From: Thermothielavioides terrestris NRRL 8126
Taxonomy: Eukaryota > Ascomycota > Sordariomycetes > Sordariales > Chaetomiaceae
Reading direction: 5' to 3'
Assembly: GCF_000226115.1 (NCBI RefSeq)
Contig: NC_016458.1
Coordinates: forward strand, 3,251,001 to 3,315,000
DNA length: 64,000 nucleotides
Shown here: positions 1 to 11,447 of the stretch, piece by piece
Position numbering within the stretch: position 1 is the stretch's first letter
Layout of the letters: the number at the start of each line of letters is the position of its first letter
Notes under the pieces: generated by a model
What the model saw: the letters and a program-made list of their open reading frames with translations, nothing else
What the model was told of the DNA's origin: nothing
The model's database searches: none
Made by a program: the position numbers and the translations under genes

Positions 1-1
1 C

Positions 2-361
2 CCAGAGGAGGCCGAAAAGCTGAAGAAGAGGGCCCTTCTCCAAGACGCAGCCGCGGTTGGTATCGCGGCACTCGGCATCAAGGGCGCCATCTCGGAAGTG
101 AAGGAAGCTCGAGAGTTGAGGCACGAGATGCTCAAGTGGAAGGTGGAGAAGGAAGAAAGACACAGGCGGCGCCTTGAGAGACAAAAACGACTGGCAAACG
201 GCGGCGACGGTGGTGGTGGCGACCTGGCCGGCAGACAGAGGGCTGACAGTTGGTCTGCGTCAGCTCCGCCGGGGGCCGACTGGCACAACGAGGGGCCCCG
301 TTACATCGACGGGAATCCCTACGGCGCTATGGTTCCAGCTGGACCATCCGACAGGAGGTAG
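2..361 (+). CDS. C-terminal fragment of an unrecognised basic, coiled-coil protein (5' end outside window)
   Basis: An open frame enters from the left edge in frame 2 and stops at 359-361. About 119 residues are visible. They begin with a Glu/Lys-rich stretch, then an Ala/Gly-rich hydrophobic segment (AAAVGIAALGIKGAI), then a strongly charged helix rich in Arg, Lys and Glu (about residues 33-64) that should form a coiled coil. The tail is Gly-rich and disordered (GGDGGGGD). The layout of a short Gly/Ala helix followed by a charged helix is common at the C-termini of low-complexity fungal proteins, but I do not recognise a named family and assign no function. The first in-window start codon is an internal GTG at 98, so the true start must lie upstream. 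The stop could in principle sit in an intron, but nothing downstream looks like continuing coding sequence. Confidence 0.55.
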   Translation, partial: PEEAEKLKKRALLQDAAAVGIAALGIKGAISEVKEARELRHEMLKWKVEKEERHRRRLERQKRLANGGDGGGGDLAGRQRADSWSASAPPGADWHNEGPRYIDGNPYGAMVPAGPSDRR

Positions 362-2045
362 GACAGGGGTGGAACGCCTCTCGTCCTCGCCGCCCAGCCG
401 TTCAAAAGCTTTGGTTTCGGAACACGTCGCACCAGATTTACAGCTATCCGGAATGGAGATATCACCCTGTCTCTTTCGCACTTCCACTGCCGCTGCTTCC
501 GAGATGTGCCCCCCACACACACACACACACACACGCACATACACGCACAGATCGCGCGACCGCCGCCGCCTTTGGCAGCCGTGCCACCATTGACGCCGCC
601 AACGCCGCAAACTGTACGATGGTCACCAACGCACTCTCGGTAGCACTGGGGCTCCTCGCTTGTGCTCAGAAATTCGCCGGCCAGGGGGTGATCCTGGGAA
701 GACGAGATGCCGCCAGAGCTGGTGGTGGTCTGCAGGTCCCTCACCGCCGCCCCCTACGACTCTTACTCACATCCATGCTCTGGTTCTGGCACTAATGCGA
801 CATTTTTTTCCCTTATTTCCTTTCCGGTTGCACTTATTCTCACAAACTCTTTGGAACATGTTCTAATTGGTCTTTGCACCTGCACTAGACGATCGCCGCC
901 GCCATTGAACTGTTGGCAGATTCGGGCCCTCAACAGTACCCCAACCGGCAGAAGCGCATCTCTCCGATAAGCAAATGCCGGCGAGTATTTGCCCAGCTCA
1001 GACGGCGGGGTCTTGTGCCACGACGACGTCGACACTACTCAGGGGCAACCACAACCGCCACCTCACCTGAGGCACACGTCAGCCATCGACCGGCAGGAGA
1101 GACCACACTCACTCGAGAATAACGAAGACGGCGACCTCCCGACCTAGCTGCCAGCCCTCGATACGGGTGTCGCATCGTCCTCATCCCGCCGTCGCTTCCT
1201 CCGCCTCTCAACGCGCCCTCGCCTTACGTTCCGCCGAATTCCTTCTTTCTCTCTCTCCCCCTCATCCCACTCTCCCTCTCTCTTCTTATATTTTTTCTCC
1301 CTTTTTGTGTTTTGGGGAGGCAGCGGCCATTATTTGGCTATCGATGATGGGGCGAGTAGCCAGCTTGTTGCGTCGAATGAAGCAATATATGTCGACCGAC
1401 GGGGTGCCGGGATTTTACATGATTTCTTATGCCTCTTGTCTTGATTTTCACCTTCGCTTTGGATGACGGTTATGACTTGATGAAGAGAATGTGATGATGT
1501 CACGTTATGTTGGCTGCAGTTATGGCTGGCGGTTTTTGATCCTCCTTTGGGCTTCGGGACAAAATTTCTAGTTACATCTCCTTGGCGATTGGTGATGACA
1601 CAGTCTCCAAGCCGTGTAGCGTGGTTACGTTGACCCGTCCCCACTTCCTTCGACGCTTGGTTTGACGCTGCTCTAGCAAACCGGCTTGACCTACGGACTG
1701 GGTTTGCTATGTAGACTTATTGTGAAGCCACTCCACTCCCGGTGCTGTCGTAGCTTCATTAGGGACGGGGAAGGATAGGCTTGCCTCACGGACACAGTCT
1801 TTGGGAGGGTGCACACCGGGAAGCAGTGACCGCGGACGCCCAAGACACGACAGCGGGGCACAACGGTTGGTCACCAGAGCGTTTTTCTTTCTTGGTACTG
1901 AGAGACACGGCCGCTGAATTCAGTCTGCTCCGTTTCGTGTGGCAGCACACGCCCTTTCCCGCACCGCCCTAGTACCCTCTATCTGGCACAGGGCGCAGCT
2001 GAACAGAATAAAACAAGCACTGGCAAAGCTGCTCCAGAAGCTTGC
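362..2045. other. Intergenic spacer with CA microsatellite
   Basis: No supportable gene is seen. It holds a (CA)n tract at about 512-535 and pyrimidine-rich stretches near 1240-1310. It should contain the 3' ends of the left-edge gene and of the minus-strand CLF1 gene. Open frames here overlap each other on both strands and lack domain-like composition. Confidence 0.6.
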
Positions 2046-4189
2046 TCAGTCGCCTCCGGTAATGCTGCCGCCGGTCTGCTTCCAAGCATTGGCCATAGCC
2101 AGCAGGTTCGACAGGTTCTTTGCCTGCTGGTCGTCGGCGGGGAAGATGTAGTCGATGTACTCTTCCCACGTGTCGTCGTCCAGCTTTCTCTTCTTCTTGG
2201 TCCTGCGCGGCATCTGCTTCCGGATCTTCTCGATGTCCTCGGGCGAACCGTGCGTCTCCTCGAACTTCAGCCAGGCATTTAGCAGCGACACGCGCTCGGC
2301 CTTGAGCTCGCGGTCCTTCATGCTCTTGTGCGCACGTTCGAAGATGCGGCGGGCGCGGGCCTTGGCCTCCTCGCTGACAGGCCGCTCCTCGGCTTCTTCG
2401 GCTTCCTCCGCCTCGTCGTTTGCGCCCTCTTCCGCGTCGGGGACGTTGATCTCGAACTGGGCGTAGCTGATCCAGACCTTGGGGTGGTCGGCCTTCTCGA
2501 GCAGGCGCTCGTACAGCTGGCGAGTCCGGTCGTACTCGCCTTCTTCCTCCTCAAAGTCAATGTAGGCCTTCCAGACCACCTCGGGCATGTCCAAGACCGG
2601 CTGGCTGATGGCGAGCTCGAAGATGGCGCGGGTCCGGTCCAGGTCGTCGAGGCCACGCTCCAGTTCCGCCCATTTGATCCACGTCTGGCAGTTTGACGGG
2701 TTGTACAAAACGTGCTTCTCGTACAGAGTCCGGCACCTCTCGAACTCATAGAGCTTCTGCTCCAGAGTGATGTACTCCTTGAAGAGTTTGTCTTTGGGGC
2801 ACATTCCAATCGCCCGCCCCAGAGCCTTCCGCGCGGCGGTCAGCTGCCCCTGTCGGATTTCGAAATGCGCCTTGGCCACCCAGATCTTCGCGAAGGTGAA
2901 CTTCTTGTGGGGTATCAGCTCCAAGCAGGTGTTGTAGATCTGCCGGGCACGCTCAACGTCCTTTGCCTCCCGCTCTTCCCATATCGCGTAGAAGAGGAAG
3001 AGGAAGATGTACCTTCTCCAGTGGCGCTTCTCCTGGGTTGGGGGCACCTGGGCAATGGCCCGTTCGTAAACCTCCCTGACGCGTTCTGGGTCGCCGCCAC
3101 TCTCCTCCAACCGGGCAAAGTCGAACCACACGTCGTAGTTCTTGGGATTTTCCTTCACCTGCTCCTCGTACAGCCTCCTCCGCTTGGTGAGGACCACGTC
3201 CTCGACGCCCTCTTTGTCGCCGAACTGCTTCTCGAACGTGGTGTATTGCGCATGGAGCGCCATTGACCGGGACCGGGGAAGGTTGTCGAGGCCAAATTTG
3301 TATATGGCGCGCGCTCGCTCGTACTCCCTCTGGCGGGCCTCGAATCTGGCGAAAGCGATGAACAGCCTCTCGTCCACCTCGTCGTCGCCCAACGTCTCGG
3401 CGATGGTCTGAATAGCGGTCTGGAAGACGTCACGGACCATGTCGCTCGTGCCGTACTCCTCCTCGAACTTGGCCCACTTCAGCCAGGTCCTCGGCTCCGG
3501 GTGCACCCTCGTGAAAGCGTCGAAGATCTGCCGGGCCCTTTCGTACTCTCCGTAGCGCTTTTCAAGCTTGATGTAGGCGTTCCAGGCGTCCTCGTCAGGC
3601 TGCCACTTCATCCACCGGTCGAACACTTGACGCGTGCCGGGGACGTCGCCGAGCATCTCCATGACCCAGACGTACTTGTACCAGAGCTTGGAGACGCGCG
3701 GCAGCCGGGTGACGGCGCGGTCCAGCAGGTTCCGAGCATGGTTGATGTTGCGGTTCTTGATCTCGGCCTCGATGTACCTGATCCACAGCTCTGCGTTGCG
3801 CGGTCAGACGGCTCCCAGGCATGATATTTTTTTGCTACAACCCCTCCCTTCTAAGAGACTGGATACTTACGCGTGTTGTTGGGATGCACATCGAGGGCGC
3901 GCTCGAAGACGGACCGGGCGCGGGCAAATTCCTTTTGCTCGAGCTCCCACTGGGCATACTGGAACCAGTTGGCGAGGCGGAGGCGATTCCGGCGGATGTA
4001 GTCCTCAAACTCGCGGCGTTTCCGGCCCTGATACTCCTTCAGCTCCTCGAGGTCGGCAAATCGCTGCGTCGGCTTCTGGAGCGCGGTTTCCTGGCGGTCG
4101 ACGGCTTCGCGCAGCAGCTGCTCGGCCGAGATCTGCACCGGCGCTGGCGCCTTGTTCTTGACCCTGGGCGGGCCTCGCGAGGACTCCAT
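2046..4189 (-). CDS. CLF1: Pre-mRNA-splicing factor CLF1/SYF3 (crooked neck-like, HAT repeats)
   Basis: Two exons: 4189-3871 and 3790-2046, with an 80-nt intron (donor GTAAGT, acceptor CAG, CTGAC branch site). The splice joins a Thr codon to QLWIR and restores a continuous HAT repeat. The product is 687 residues, close to the usual fungal size. HAT (half-a-TPR) repeats run almost end to end, with recurrent W-x2-Y/F, E-R-A-R and P-x-W motifs, for example [21 protein letters not shown] and [14 protein letters not shown]. The C-terminus has an acidic stretch (EEAEEAEE) and a Lys/Arg block (PRRTKKKRK) that may be a nuclear signal. By family knowledge this is the NineTeen-complex scaffold that joins the spliceosome during activation and bridges U5/U6 and Prp19 components in the nucleus. 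The start at 4189 (MESSRGPP) is preferred over an in-frame ATG 27 nt upstream because family members begin near this motif. It is divergent from PRP31. Confidence 0.95.
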
Positions 4190-4760
4190 GGTGGCTCGAC
4201 GGCTTTGTTGGCGCAAACGGTGGCACTCCTCGATCGCGGCACAGGTGCGAACGGTTTTCCGGTGCTGGTTTGAAGTATCCCAAGCTGCACTGTCCGGGAT
4301 TTACACGAGCGATCGTACCAGCAACACTGCAATGGCCCAGTGAGACAAGGCTGCATCGTTATGGTCTGTGCATCAGCATCGGCGAACGACAGTACCTGCC
4401 GCGGTAATTTACACTGAATTGCTGTGTTATTTAGGGTTGCTACTGTACGAATACAAAATACACCAGTGTACGGAATACGGAGTCATCGTATGGATACCTA
4501 AGGTAACTAACTGACCATGGCGAGTCATCGAGGGAGCCGCTGCGGGCCATAACTTCGGTAACCGAACAGCCGGATGTTACTCTACGACGCGACTTGTTGC
4601 TCTCCTTCATCAACTACTAGGTCCATCAAAGCACGGCCGTCGCCTTGCCTCACCCTGCATTCCTGTTTCGACTTCCAGCAACGTGTCGTCAAATAATTAA
4701 CGATTGCACCGTACGCGCTCGCCGCGCAGAGCGCACGAACACGCGGCAGTCTCTACCAAG
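4190..4760. promoter_or_regulatory. Shared promoter region between CLF1 and PRP31
   Basis: This 571-bp spacer separates two head-to-head start codons, so it must hold the 5' UTRs and core promoters of both genes. No clear TATA box lies near either start. The segment at 4430-4500 is locally AT-richer than the flanks and contains the dispersed TACGGAGT-like motif. Bidirectional control is inferred from geometry only. Confidence 0.6.
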
Positions 4761-6698
4761 ATGTCAACCCTCGCGGACGAACTCCTTCAGGACTTTGAAG
4801 GATCCGGATCAGAAGCTGGTGGCGATGAACACGACGACACCCTGTTTGGCGAGGCTGGTCTCTCAGGCCGCACCCATGCCAATGGAGAAGACACCGCCAT
4901 GGAGGAAGTGCGCGACGAGGATGAGGATGCAGACGAGGACGCCGACATGATGGACGGGCCCGACGGCAACGCCGCTCCGGGGGCCGACGTCGACGACGAC
5001 GACACGAAAGCCAAGATTGAGAAGATGCAACTGGGTGGCGTCCGCGATGTGCGCTCTGTAGCGGGCCTCATGAAGACTTTGACGCCCGTCCTCGAGGTTA
5101 GTAGAGCCCTCCCCTGGTCTCCCCAGCCGATATCCTTCAACCGTGGAAAAGCGTTTACATCTGTTTTCCCGAGCAATAGTCCTGACAGTTTGTCTCGAAC
5201 GCTGCAGAAAATCGCACACTACCAGTCGCAACCCGCCGAGTCGATGAACAACGTCGGAAATGTGGAGGACCATCCCGAGTACCACCTCTTGACCCTGTCG
5301 AACAGCCTATCGACGCAGATCGACAACGAGATCATGCTCGTGCACAAGTTCATCCGAGACCACTATTCTGTACGGTTTCCCGAGCTCGAGACCCTTATCA
5401 CCAATCCCCTGGAGTACGCAAAGGTGGTTGCCATCTTGGGCAATGGGCCCATGGACTCGGAGAGCATCAAGTCCCTCCAGGCATCAACAGACAACCCGCT
5501 CGGTGTGACGCTCAAGTCGGTGCTCGACGGCCCCTCCTTGATGATCGTGACGGTGGAAGCCACTACATCCAAGGGCCGGGCGATGTCGCAAGAGGAGCTC
5601 CAGAGAGTGGTCCAGGCTTGCGAGATGGTCATTGCGCTCGACAAGGCCAAGAAGACCCTGACGGAGTATGTGCAGTCGCGCATGAACATCTTTGCGCCGA
5701 ACTTGACGGCACTCATCGGGTCTCTGACGGCAGCGCAGCTGCTCAACCAGGCTGGCGGTCTCACCGGCCTCTCCAAGACGCCAGCGTGCAATCTACCTGC
5801 GTGGGGGTCGAAAAAGCAAGCCAGTGCTGCGCTAGCCACAAACGTGGGCATTCGTCACCAGGGCTTCATCTTCCAGTCTCCCGTGATCCGGAGCATCCCA
5901 AGCGACCTCAAGAAGCAAGCTATCAGGATGTTCGCCAACAAGATCGTCATGTGCGCGCGCACCGACTGCTTCCACCAGTTCCGCGACGGCTCGGAGGGAG
6001 AACGGCTGAAAGACGAATGCCTAGACCGTCTGGACAAGCTTCAGCAGAAGCCCCTGAGCAAGGGCGCGCGCGCGCTGCCTGCGCCCGACGACAAACCGAG
6101 CAGAAAGCGTGGCGGTCGTCGGGCACGCAAGGCCAAGGAGGCGACGGCCATGACAGAGTTGCGCAAGGCGCAGAACCGCGTAGCATTTGGAAAGGAGGAA
6201 AAGGAGGTCGGCTACGGGGTCGGCGACAGCACCATGGGCCTAGGCATGCTCGGGCTGCGCGACGACGGGCGGCTGCGCGTGGCCCAAATCGACCAGCGGA
6301 CACGGGCCAAGCTCAGCGCGAAGAGCAAGGGCTGGGGCGGCGCCAGCTCGCTCAGCGGCAATGCCTCGTCTCTCAGGGGACTGACCTCGGGCGGTGTCAG
6401 CAATCTCAGTCTGGCGAGCAGCAAGGGCCTCCGGACGTCGGGCGTGGGCACTACGCTGGGCTCCACCGCGGGCACCGTGTCCTCGCTCGCGTTCACGGCC
6501 ACTCAAGGCTTGGAGCTCGTCGACCCCAAGTTGCAGGCTGAGCTAAGCCGCAAACGTAAGGCCGACGAGGACCGGTGGTTCAAGAGCGGTGCTTTCACGC
6601 AAATTGGGGGTGGAAGCAAGGACAGTGACGGATTCAAGAAGCCCCCACTGCCGCCGAGCAAGAGGCTGGACACAGGGGCCACCAAGACACCATCATAG
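4761..6698 (+). CDS. PRP31: U4/U6 snRNP protein PRP31
   Basis: Exons are 4761-5096 and 5208-6698, giving 608 residues. The intron (GTTAGT...CTGCAG) is 111 nt, a multiple of three, and has no in-frame stop. Its removal joins MKTLTPVLE to KIAHYQSQPAE, the expected family sequence. Residues 1-90 are acidic and disordered. The NOSIC/coiled-coil region and the Nop domain follow; the Nop domain contains QAGGLTGLSKTPACN, the hallmark that clamps the 15.5K-protein/U4 5' stem-loop. The Prp31 C-terminal domain has GKEEKEVGYG and the basic stretch RKRGGRRARKAKEA; the tail is Ser/Gly-rich. By family knowledge it is needed to assemble the U4/U6-U5 tri-snRNP in the nucleus. The ATG at 4761 in a CAAG-ATG context is chosen over an upstream in-frame ATG-like start because MSTLADELLQDFE is the conserved N-terminus. 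Confidence 0.95.
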   Translation: MSTLADELLQDFEGSGSEAGGDEHDDTLFGEAGLSGRTHANGEDTAMEEVRDEDEDADEDADMMDGPDGNAAPGADVDDDDTKAKIEKMQLGGVRDVRSVAGLMKTLTPVLEVSRALPWSPQPISFNRGKAFTSVFPSNSPDSLSRTLQKIAHYQSQPAESMNNVGNVEDHPEYHLLTLSNSLSTQIDNEIMLVHKFIRDHYSVRFPELETLITNPLEYAKVVAILGNGPMDSESIKSLQASTDNPLGVTLKSVLDGPSLMIVTVEATTSKGRAMSQEELQRVVQACEMVIALDKAKKTLTEYVQSRMNIFAPNLTALIGSLTAAQLLNQAGGLTGLSKTPACNLPAWGSKKQASAALATNVGIRHQGFIFQSPVIRSIPSDLKKQAIRMFANKIVMCARTDCFHQFRDGSEGERLKDECLDRLDKLQQKPLSKGARALPAPDDKPSRKRGGRRARKAKEATAMTELRKAQNRVAFGKEEKEVGYGVGDSTMGLGMLGLRDDGRLRVAQIDQRTRAKLSAKSKGWGGASSLSGNASSLRGLTSGGVSNLSLASSKGLRTSGVGTTLGSTAGTVSSLAFTATQGLELVDPKLQAELSRKRKADEDRWFKSGAFTQIGGGSKDSDGFKKPPLPPSKRLDTGATKTPS

Positions 6699-9600
6699 CT
6701 AGCGTTACGAGATCGTGAGCGAATGATGCAAAGCAGCACAGCTCGATTTGGTTCGTGCGACCCTCAGTTTGCACAAGGATGGCGTCTGAGCGAAATGGCA
6801 GTTGATGGTCGTAATCTGCGCGGAATCTACACTAGGGGATTGCTGGGCTGGTGAAAACGGACACCGATCAGACAACGCTGGACTGGACGAATTTGATTCG
6901 CCTGTATCTACCTAGGTAGTCAATCCCAAGCAACCCTCACTCGAAGTTGCTCTCTTCCCGCATGAGGACGCAGGAGACTGTACGTTGGCAAGAATGCACG
7001 ATAGTCATCTTCCGGACACGCGGTGCAAGCGACATCCTTGGACGCAAGCAGCTGTCGCGGGTGATTCGCCACTATCAATGGAGCACTCGTAATCAGGGTC
7101 TAGGCCCCTGTAAGGTGAAGGGTCTAGGCCCTGGAAGGTGAGGGGAAAGGGACCCCCTAGCCCCGCACCTGCCATCGGCTCCCATGGCATTCTTGCAAAT
7201 TCCCATGTCTCACTTGGGGGAGCTGACGCCATGGCGCTAAAACGTGCGCGCCAGGACCCCAGGACCGCATGTACCGACTTGGTCCCTTCCATGTATCCCC
7301 CTCAGAAGGGCCTCTTCCGACCCTTTCCTCCGCCACCCGACTCTTTGCTTCTCCTCCTGCCCATGGACCCTTGGGTTTCGGCCCAAGCAGATATCTCAGC
7401 GCACTTACCTTACTCAAGCTAAAGCTTTTCTTTCCCCCAAATCTGCTAGCACGCTTTTTGTTATCTCTTGCGGATCGTTACCCAATTGGTTATGTACCTA
7501 GGCGTGCGCCCTGTGAGAGTGAGAAGGCGGAGAGCCACGAGTGAGCGATTGGCCGAGTCTCACGCTACCGTGTAGGGTCAGAGAGCCGGTAGGAGGGGAA
7601 GGCCGCGTCCGTCTTGGGTCATTTTCACCTTTCAAAATATGGGTGTGTTGCCGTTTGTAGGCGCGGTGGGCTGGAATTGGTTGTGGGGCCAGCGCATTTG
7701 TGGCCGGCCGGGTTTTGCCGGATGGGATTGTTGTGTTGTTGTCTGATGTAGATGCCAATGTCGGGTGTCGCAAACACGATGCGAGAAGGGCCCTCGTTGT
7801 CAGGTTAACCGTGGTTGAGGGGATGTGCTTCGTCCCGGCTGGTGCGCTTCTCTGACGCCGCCGCCGTCAGCGAGGGTGTTGCGGCCATCAGCCGACTTCG
7901 GTCGAATCTCCATCGTCTTCTTCAAGCCATGGCCTGTGTTGCCGAAGTGCAGAATCTCGCGCGTCGCTGGCTGTAAACGAGAGCATCGCGGGGATGGGAA
8001 ACGATGCTGGTGTGTTTTCACGGAACTGCGGCAACGGACCCGCCCGCCGATCGATCACGCAGTCTTAACACCGGCAGCAACAACAACAGCGAAGCCTCGG
8101 GTTCATCCCCTGCGGCGGGCATCGCCTAACGACGTTAGGATGAGTTACCAGTCTGCCGCGATTCTCAAGTTTGAGCGGTTGATCAACACGAGATCCGCTT
8201 TGCGCTTACCCAGACAACTCATCTTGGACGATAATCCGGTTCCCGCAGACTACGCCGGAAACACCCGTTCGAAGACGGGTTTCCAGATGGATATCCGTAT
8301 ATACTGCGGGAGACCCTAAGCAGAAAGGAGAGCACTCCGGGAAGATGAGAAAGGGGCGGCCTATCGCCAACTCTCTCACGTTCCATGAGCTTCCACGCGG
8401 ACCGCATGCATCGCGCGAGACCCGGACCTTTCACTCCGGCTAGCTGCTTTATCCCTCTCTGCAGCAGCGAGCCGGGATTCGCATCCCTGGATTGCTGCGC
8501 TCTCTTAGCGCTGTCCCGTTGTGCTGTTTTTGATGTCATCAGAGCGAGGAGCTTCGGATCCATTGGACAATGTTCGACAGCACCCCATGCCCTCCCTGTC
8601 TTGCCCCTCACAAGGCTCCATCGATTCCTGCATCACTACGGATACTCCCCCGACCCCTGGCCTTCCACCCCACGCTCGACGAAGGCGTCGGAATCAGGGA
8701 CTCGCAAATTGCCAGCCCCCCCGGCGAACAGCAAAGCGGAGGTGGGGCATGCATGCAGGGCGCTTCGACGAGAGCCCATCAAATTCTCGATTGCCGTGCA
8801 AAGGCTCGATCCCGACTGCCATGTCCAGGATTAACGTGCCGCTTGGATGCCTTTATGGGGCAGGAGCTCGCTCCATTCCCCAGCCCTTGACACCCGACTA
8901 CACAGTAAGTCACGGGCAAGGTACCTTACACTCGTCGATGAAACAGCACTCGAGAGAACCTCGTCGAAGCAACCCACTGTTGGCGCGAGCATGATGGCAA
9001 GAGCGGGCCCTCGCTCTTGTGCAGACAACGTCCATGTGTTGCCGACTGCAGCAAACAAGCCGGACCCTCTGCTTCTCGCTGCTGTCTTGCCCTCTACCGA
9101 GGCGCTCTGTCAGGTGATCTTGATGCATCTACCTTCAGTACAAATACTATAGTGTATGGTAACCCAACCCGACGCTTGACCCTTGTTAGGTACCTACCTA
9201 CCAGGTACGTAGTATTGGTGGATGCTGGCCGCAAGAGGTGTCTTCTGTTGGTTGCGCCCTTGAAGTGTTGCTGGTGTTGGCGGTTGGCAATCGTCACGAA
9301 CCCCCGGTCTGCCGGACTGCGCTATACCTCTGTAAACGGAGTGAGTAGGGTGAGTATGTCGTCCAAATGCTGACTGCGACGCGCCTCACGTCGAAGCTAT
9401 TGCATGTAGCTCTGTTTTTCTTGTAAAACGTCTCTCCAGAGAGTCTTAACGCCACTTCTCACACCTACATACATAAATGTCCAAAGGATGGGAACTATCA
9501 CAGCAGCAAATCCGTACAACAGTGTCCGGAATACTCCGCTGGATAGCGCACACCGGAGTGAGTCCGAGAGAGTGGAGATGTCAGCTTGGCCAGTGTTTGT

Positions 9601-9958
9601 GATAGGCTGGGGCTCCTCTGTATGCATTTTGTGCATCCGTGCATCTCGGTAATCGGTAAAACGACGGGGGGAAGCGACCCGCTTTTGCATCTTGAACAAC
9701 ATCTCACAGCCGCGGTGCTCGAGCGTGCGTATGGCGACGTCGACATGCCTCAGATTCCCTAACGGCTCTCTCAACAACGGCGGGGGGCCTATCGTCCGGC
9801 CAGTATCTGAGCATTTGAAAGCAGCATCATGTCGTCACAGAATGTAGGCGACGCGTTCTGCAGCAGAGTCTTCCGTCACATGCGAACAAATTTTGGTGCT
9901 GCAGCGGCGGCTGACGTTACCGTTCTGCAGCCCCCGGCGACAACTCCGTGGACAGACA
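6699..9958. other. Gene-poor intergenic region of about 3.3 kb
   Basis: No open frame with convincing coding character is seen on either strand. It contains a short tandem duplication at 7097-7142, copies of the CCTAGGTAG/TACCTACC motif family at about 6909 and 9189-9210, and a small hairpin at about 8264-8281 (ACCCGT, 6-nt loop, ACGGGT). It may carry UTRs, a non-coding RNA or decayed sequence. Confidence 0.5.
7097..7142. repeat. Imperfect tandem duplication of about 22 bp
   Basis: Two near-identical units, each GGGTCTAGGCCC followed by CTG and AAGGTGA, lie side by side. They differ by a small indel and a substitution. Nothing shows a function. Confidence 0.7.
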
Positions 9959-9967
9959 TATATATAA
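9959..9967 (+). promoter_or_regulatory. TATA-like element upstream of the bHLH gene
   Basis: The sequence TATATATAA sits 137 bp before the proposed ATG at 10104, a plausible distance for a fungal core promoter. It is the clearest TATA-like box next to a gene start in the window. Confidence 0.45.
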
Positions 9968-10103
9968 CCCAGCGCTTGCCGTCGGTGATTTCCTGCTCGG
10001 TTGGGTAATCATCTTCTATGCTTTCCCCTCGACAAGCCTCAAAATTGGATTGCTTGTACCCAAGCGTCTGGGATATTCGGTTTCGCCTGTCAACACTGTC
10101 AAC

Positions 10104-10753
10104 ATGTCTTCCGGCTCAACATCTGGCCACGCATTTCCTGGCGCTGCGCCTGCCGGTACGCCTTCCGGCACACCAGCCGGCGTTATGACTTCTGAAACAA
10201 TGGCTGGCAATGCGGCTTCCATCACACCAAGCACTTCCGCCAGCGCGAACCAGTCCGACCGGTCGAATGACCAGACACCGCCGTCTGGGCCAGCAACAGT
10301 GGGACAGAGGACTCGTCTGACGCCAGAGCAGAGAAAGGACAACCACGTCGCATCAGGTAGGCCACGGCTGTTCAAGTTGCGCTCACGCTGGCTACTTCCC
10401 GGCTGTTGACTGATGCGTGCGAGCAGAGCAAAAACGGCGGATGGCCATCCGGCAGTCGTTTGAACGGATTTGCGAGCTTGTGCCCGGCATGGCCGGCCAG
10501 GCTCGCTCCGAAGGTCCCGTACTCGAAGCGACGGTCATGCATGTCAAGAGGCTGTTGCTGGAGCGGCGGGAGATGATCCGCGCGCTCGAGGCGAACGGCG
10601 TACCCGTGGAAGATAAGCTGAAGGCGTAAGTAGGAGCCCTTCCCCGCGCATGTGATAGGTGCGTGTTATTCACGTTACTCTAGGCCTTTGGAAGCTCTAC
10701 CAGAGGGCTGCCTTGACAACCTGGAGAATGAAGACCCGAATCCGGAGAACTAG
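10104..10753 (+). CDS. Small bHLH transcription factor (INO4-like)
   Basis: Three exons: 10104-10356, 10427-10625 and 10684-10753, giving 173 residues. Intron 1 is 70 nt (GTAGGC...GAGCAG, with a CTGAC branch site). Intron 2 is 58 nt (GTAAGT...CTCTAG) and would be missed if the frame were read to the stop at 10629; splicing it adds a clean acidic tail ending DPNPEN. Residues 1-75 are Ser/Thr/Pro/Ala-rich and disordered. The basic region (QRKDNHVASEQKRRMAIR) is followed by helix 1 (FERICELVPGM), a loop, helix 2 (VLEATVMHVKRLLLERR) and a short heptad-like extension. The NHxxSExxRR pattern fits E-box binding. The best family match from memory is INO4, the Ino2-partner-type bHLH controlling phospholipid genes, but fungi have several such small bHLH proteins. 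It should act in the nucleus as a homo- or heterodimer. Confidence 0.85.
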
Positions 10754-11447
10754 GATCTGTTGGACACGATGAGCCTTTGATCACCCGGGAATTGGGAGCA
10801 TGAAGGGCTATTGGATATAACCCTGTTCCGTGAGGTGGATTGGACTTCTGATCTTTGATTCTTTTCTGCTTTCCTGTTTGGCTCTCCTCTGCCTTAAACT
10901 TGTCAAAGAGGACGTCAGGGCTCTCTGTAGCCATCTAACCCATCTGGACCTTCCCCAGACACTTGTACGGGATACGTTTTTACTGCATCAAATTGACGCG
11001 CTCCCTACCAAATCCAGTACCTACCTGACCTACCTACGTACCTCGGTACCTTCCAGGTTGGTACACTACTATACTGGAGGTAAAGCACCCAGGCGCCCCA
11101 GATTATTCAAGCACAGGAACTATCTCAGGAAACTATTTCCGTACTGTTTGTGTAAATAACCTAACAAACGCCTGGACCCTGCAGCCGGCAAAACCGGCTC
11201 CCCTTGTTCTCTGGCTCGTCTGGCTCGTGTGGAGAAGCAATTGCTGACACCCCTGCATGCCACTGACGTCACGCTCACGGATATCAATCACTCCTTCCGC
11301 CCCGAGAGGCTCCCGTTCACAGACAGGCGGTGCGTTGAGGTCTGACGAAGGGACAGAGATGAATACCACGCGATATTCAGGGTAGGTGTCAGTCAAACTT
11401 CAGATACGGTGTGTGCACCAGAGGATCAGTTTGGATGGTAAGACTGT
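10754..11447. other. Intergenic, no gene seen
   Basis: This stretch holds the 3' flank of the bHLH gene and a dense cluster of TACCTACC/GGTACC-type motifs at about 11019-11066. No coding frame is supportable. Confidence 0.5.

Noticed and set aside
250..795. 181-residue open frame on the plus strand
   Set aside because: It runs through a CA microsatellite, overlaps antisense frames of similar length and has no domain-like composition.
2328..3266. Long plus-strand frames opposite CLF1
   Set aside because: They are antisense shadows of a well-supported HAT-repeat gene with GC-rich third codon positions.
5618..6541. 307-residue plus-strand frame overlapping PRP31
   Set aside because: Out-of-frame shadow of PRP31, rich in Arg/Gln/Ala from GC-rich codons.
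7825..8319. 164-residue open frame in the large spacer
   Set aside because: No recognisable motif, no splice pattern extending it, and composition unlike nearby genes.
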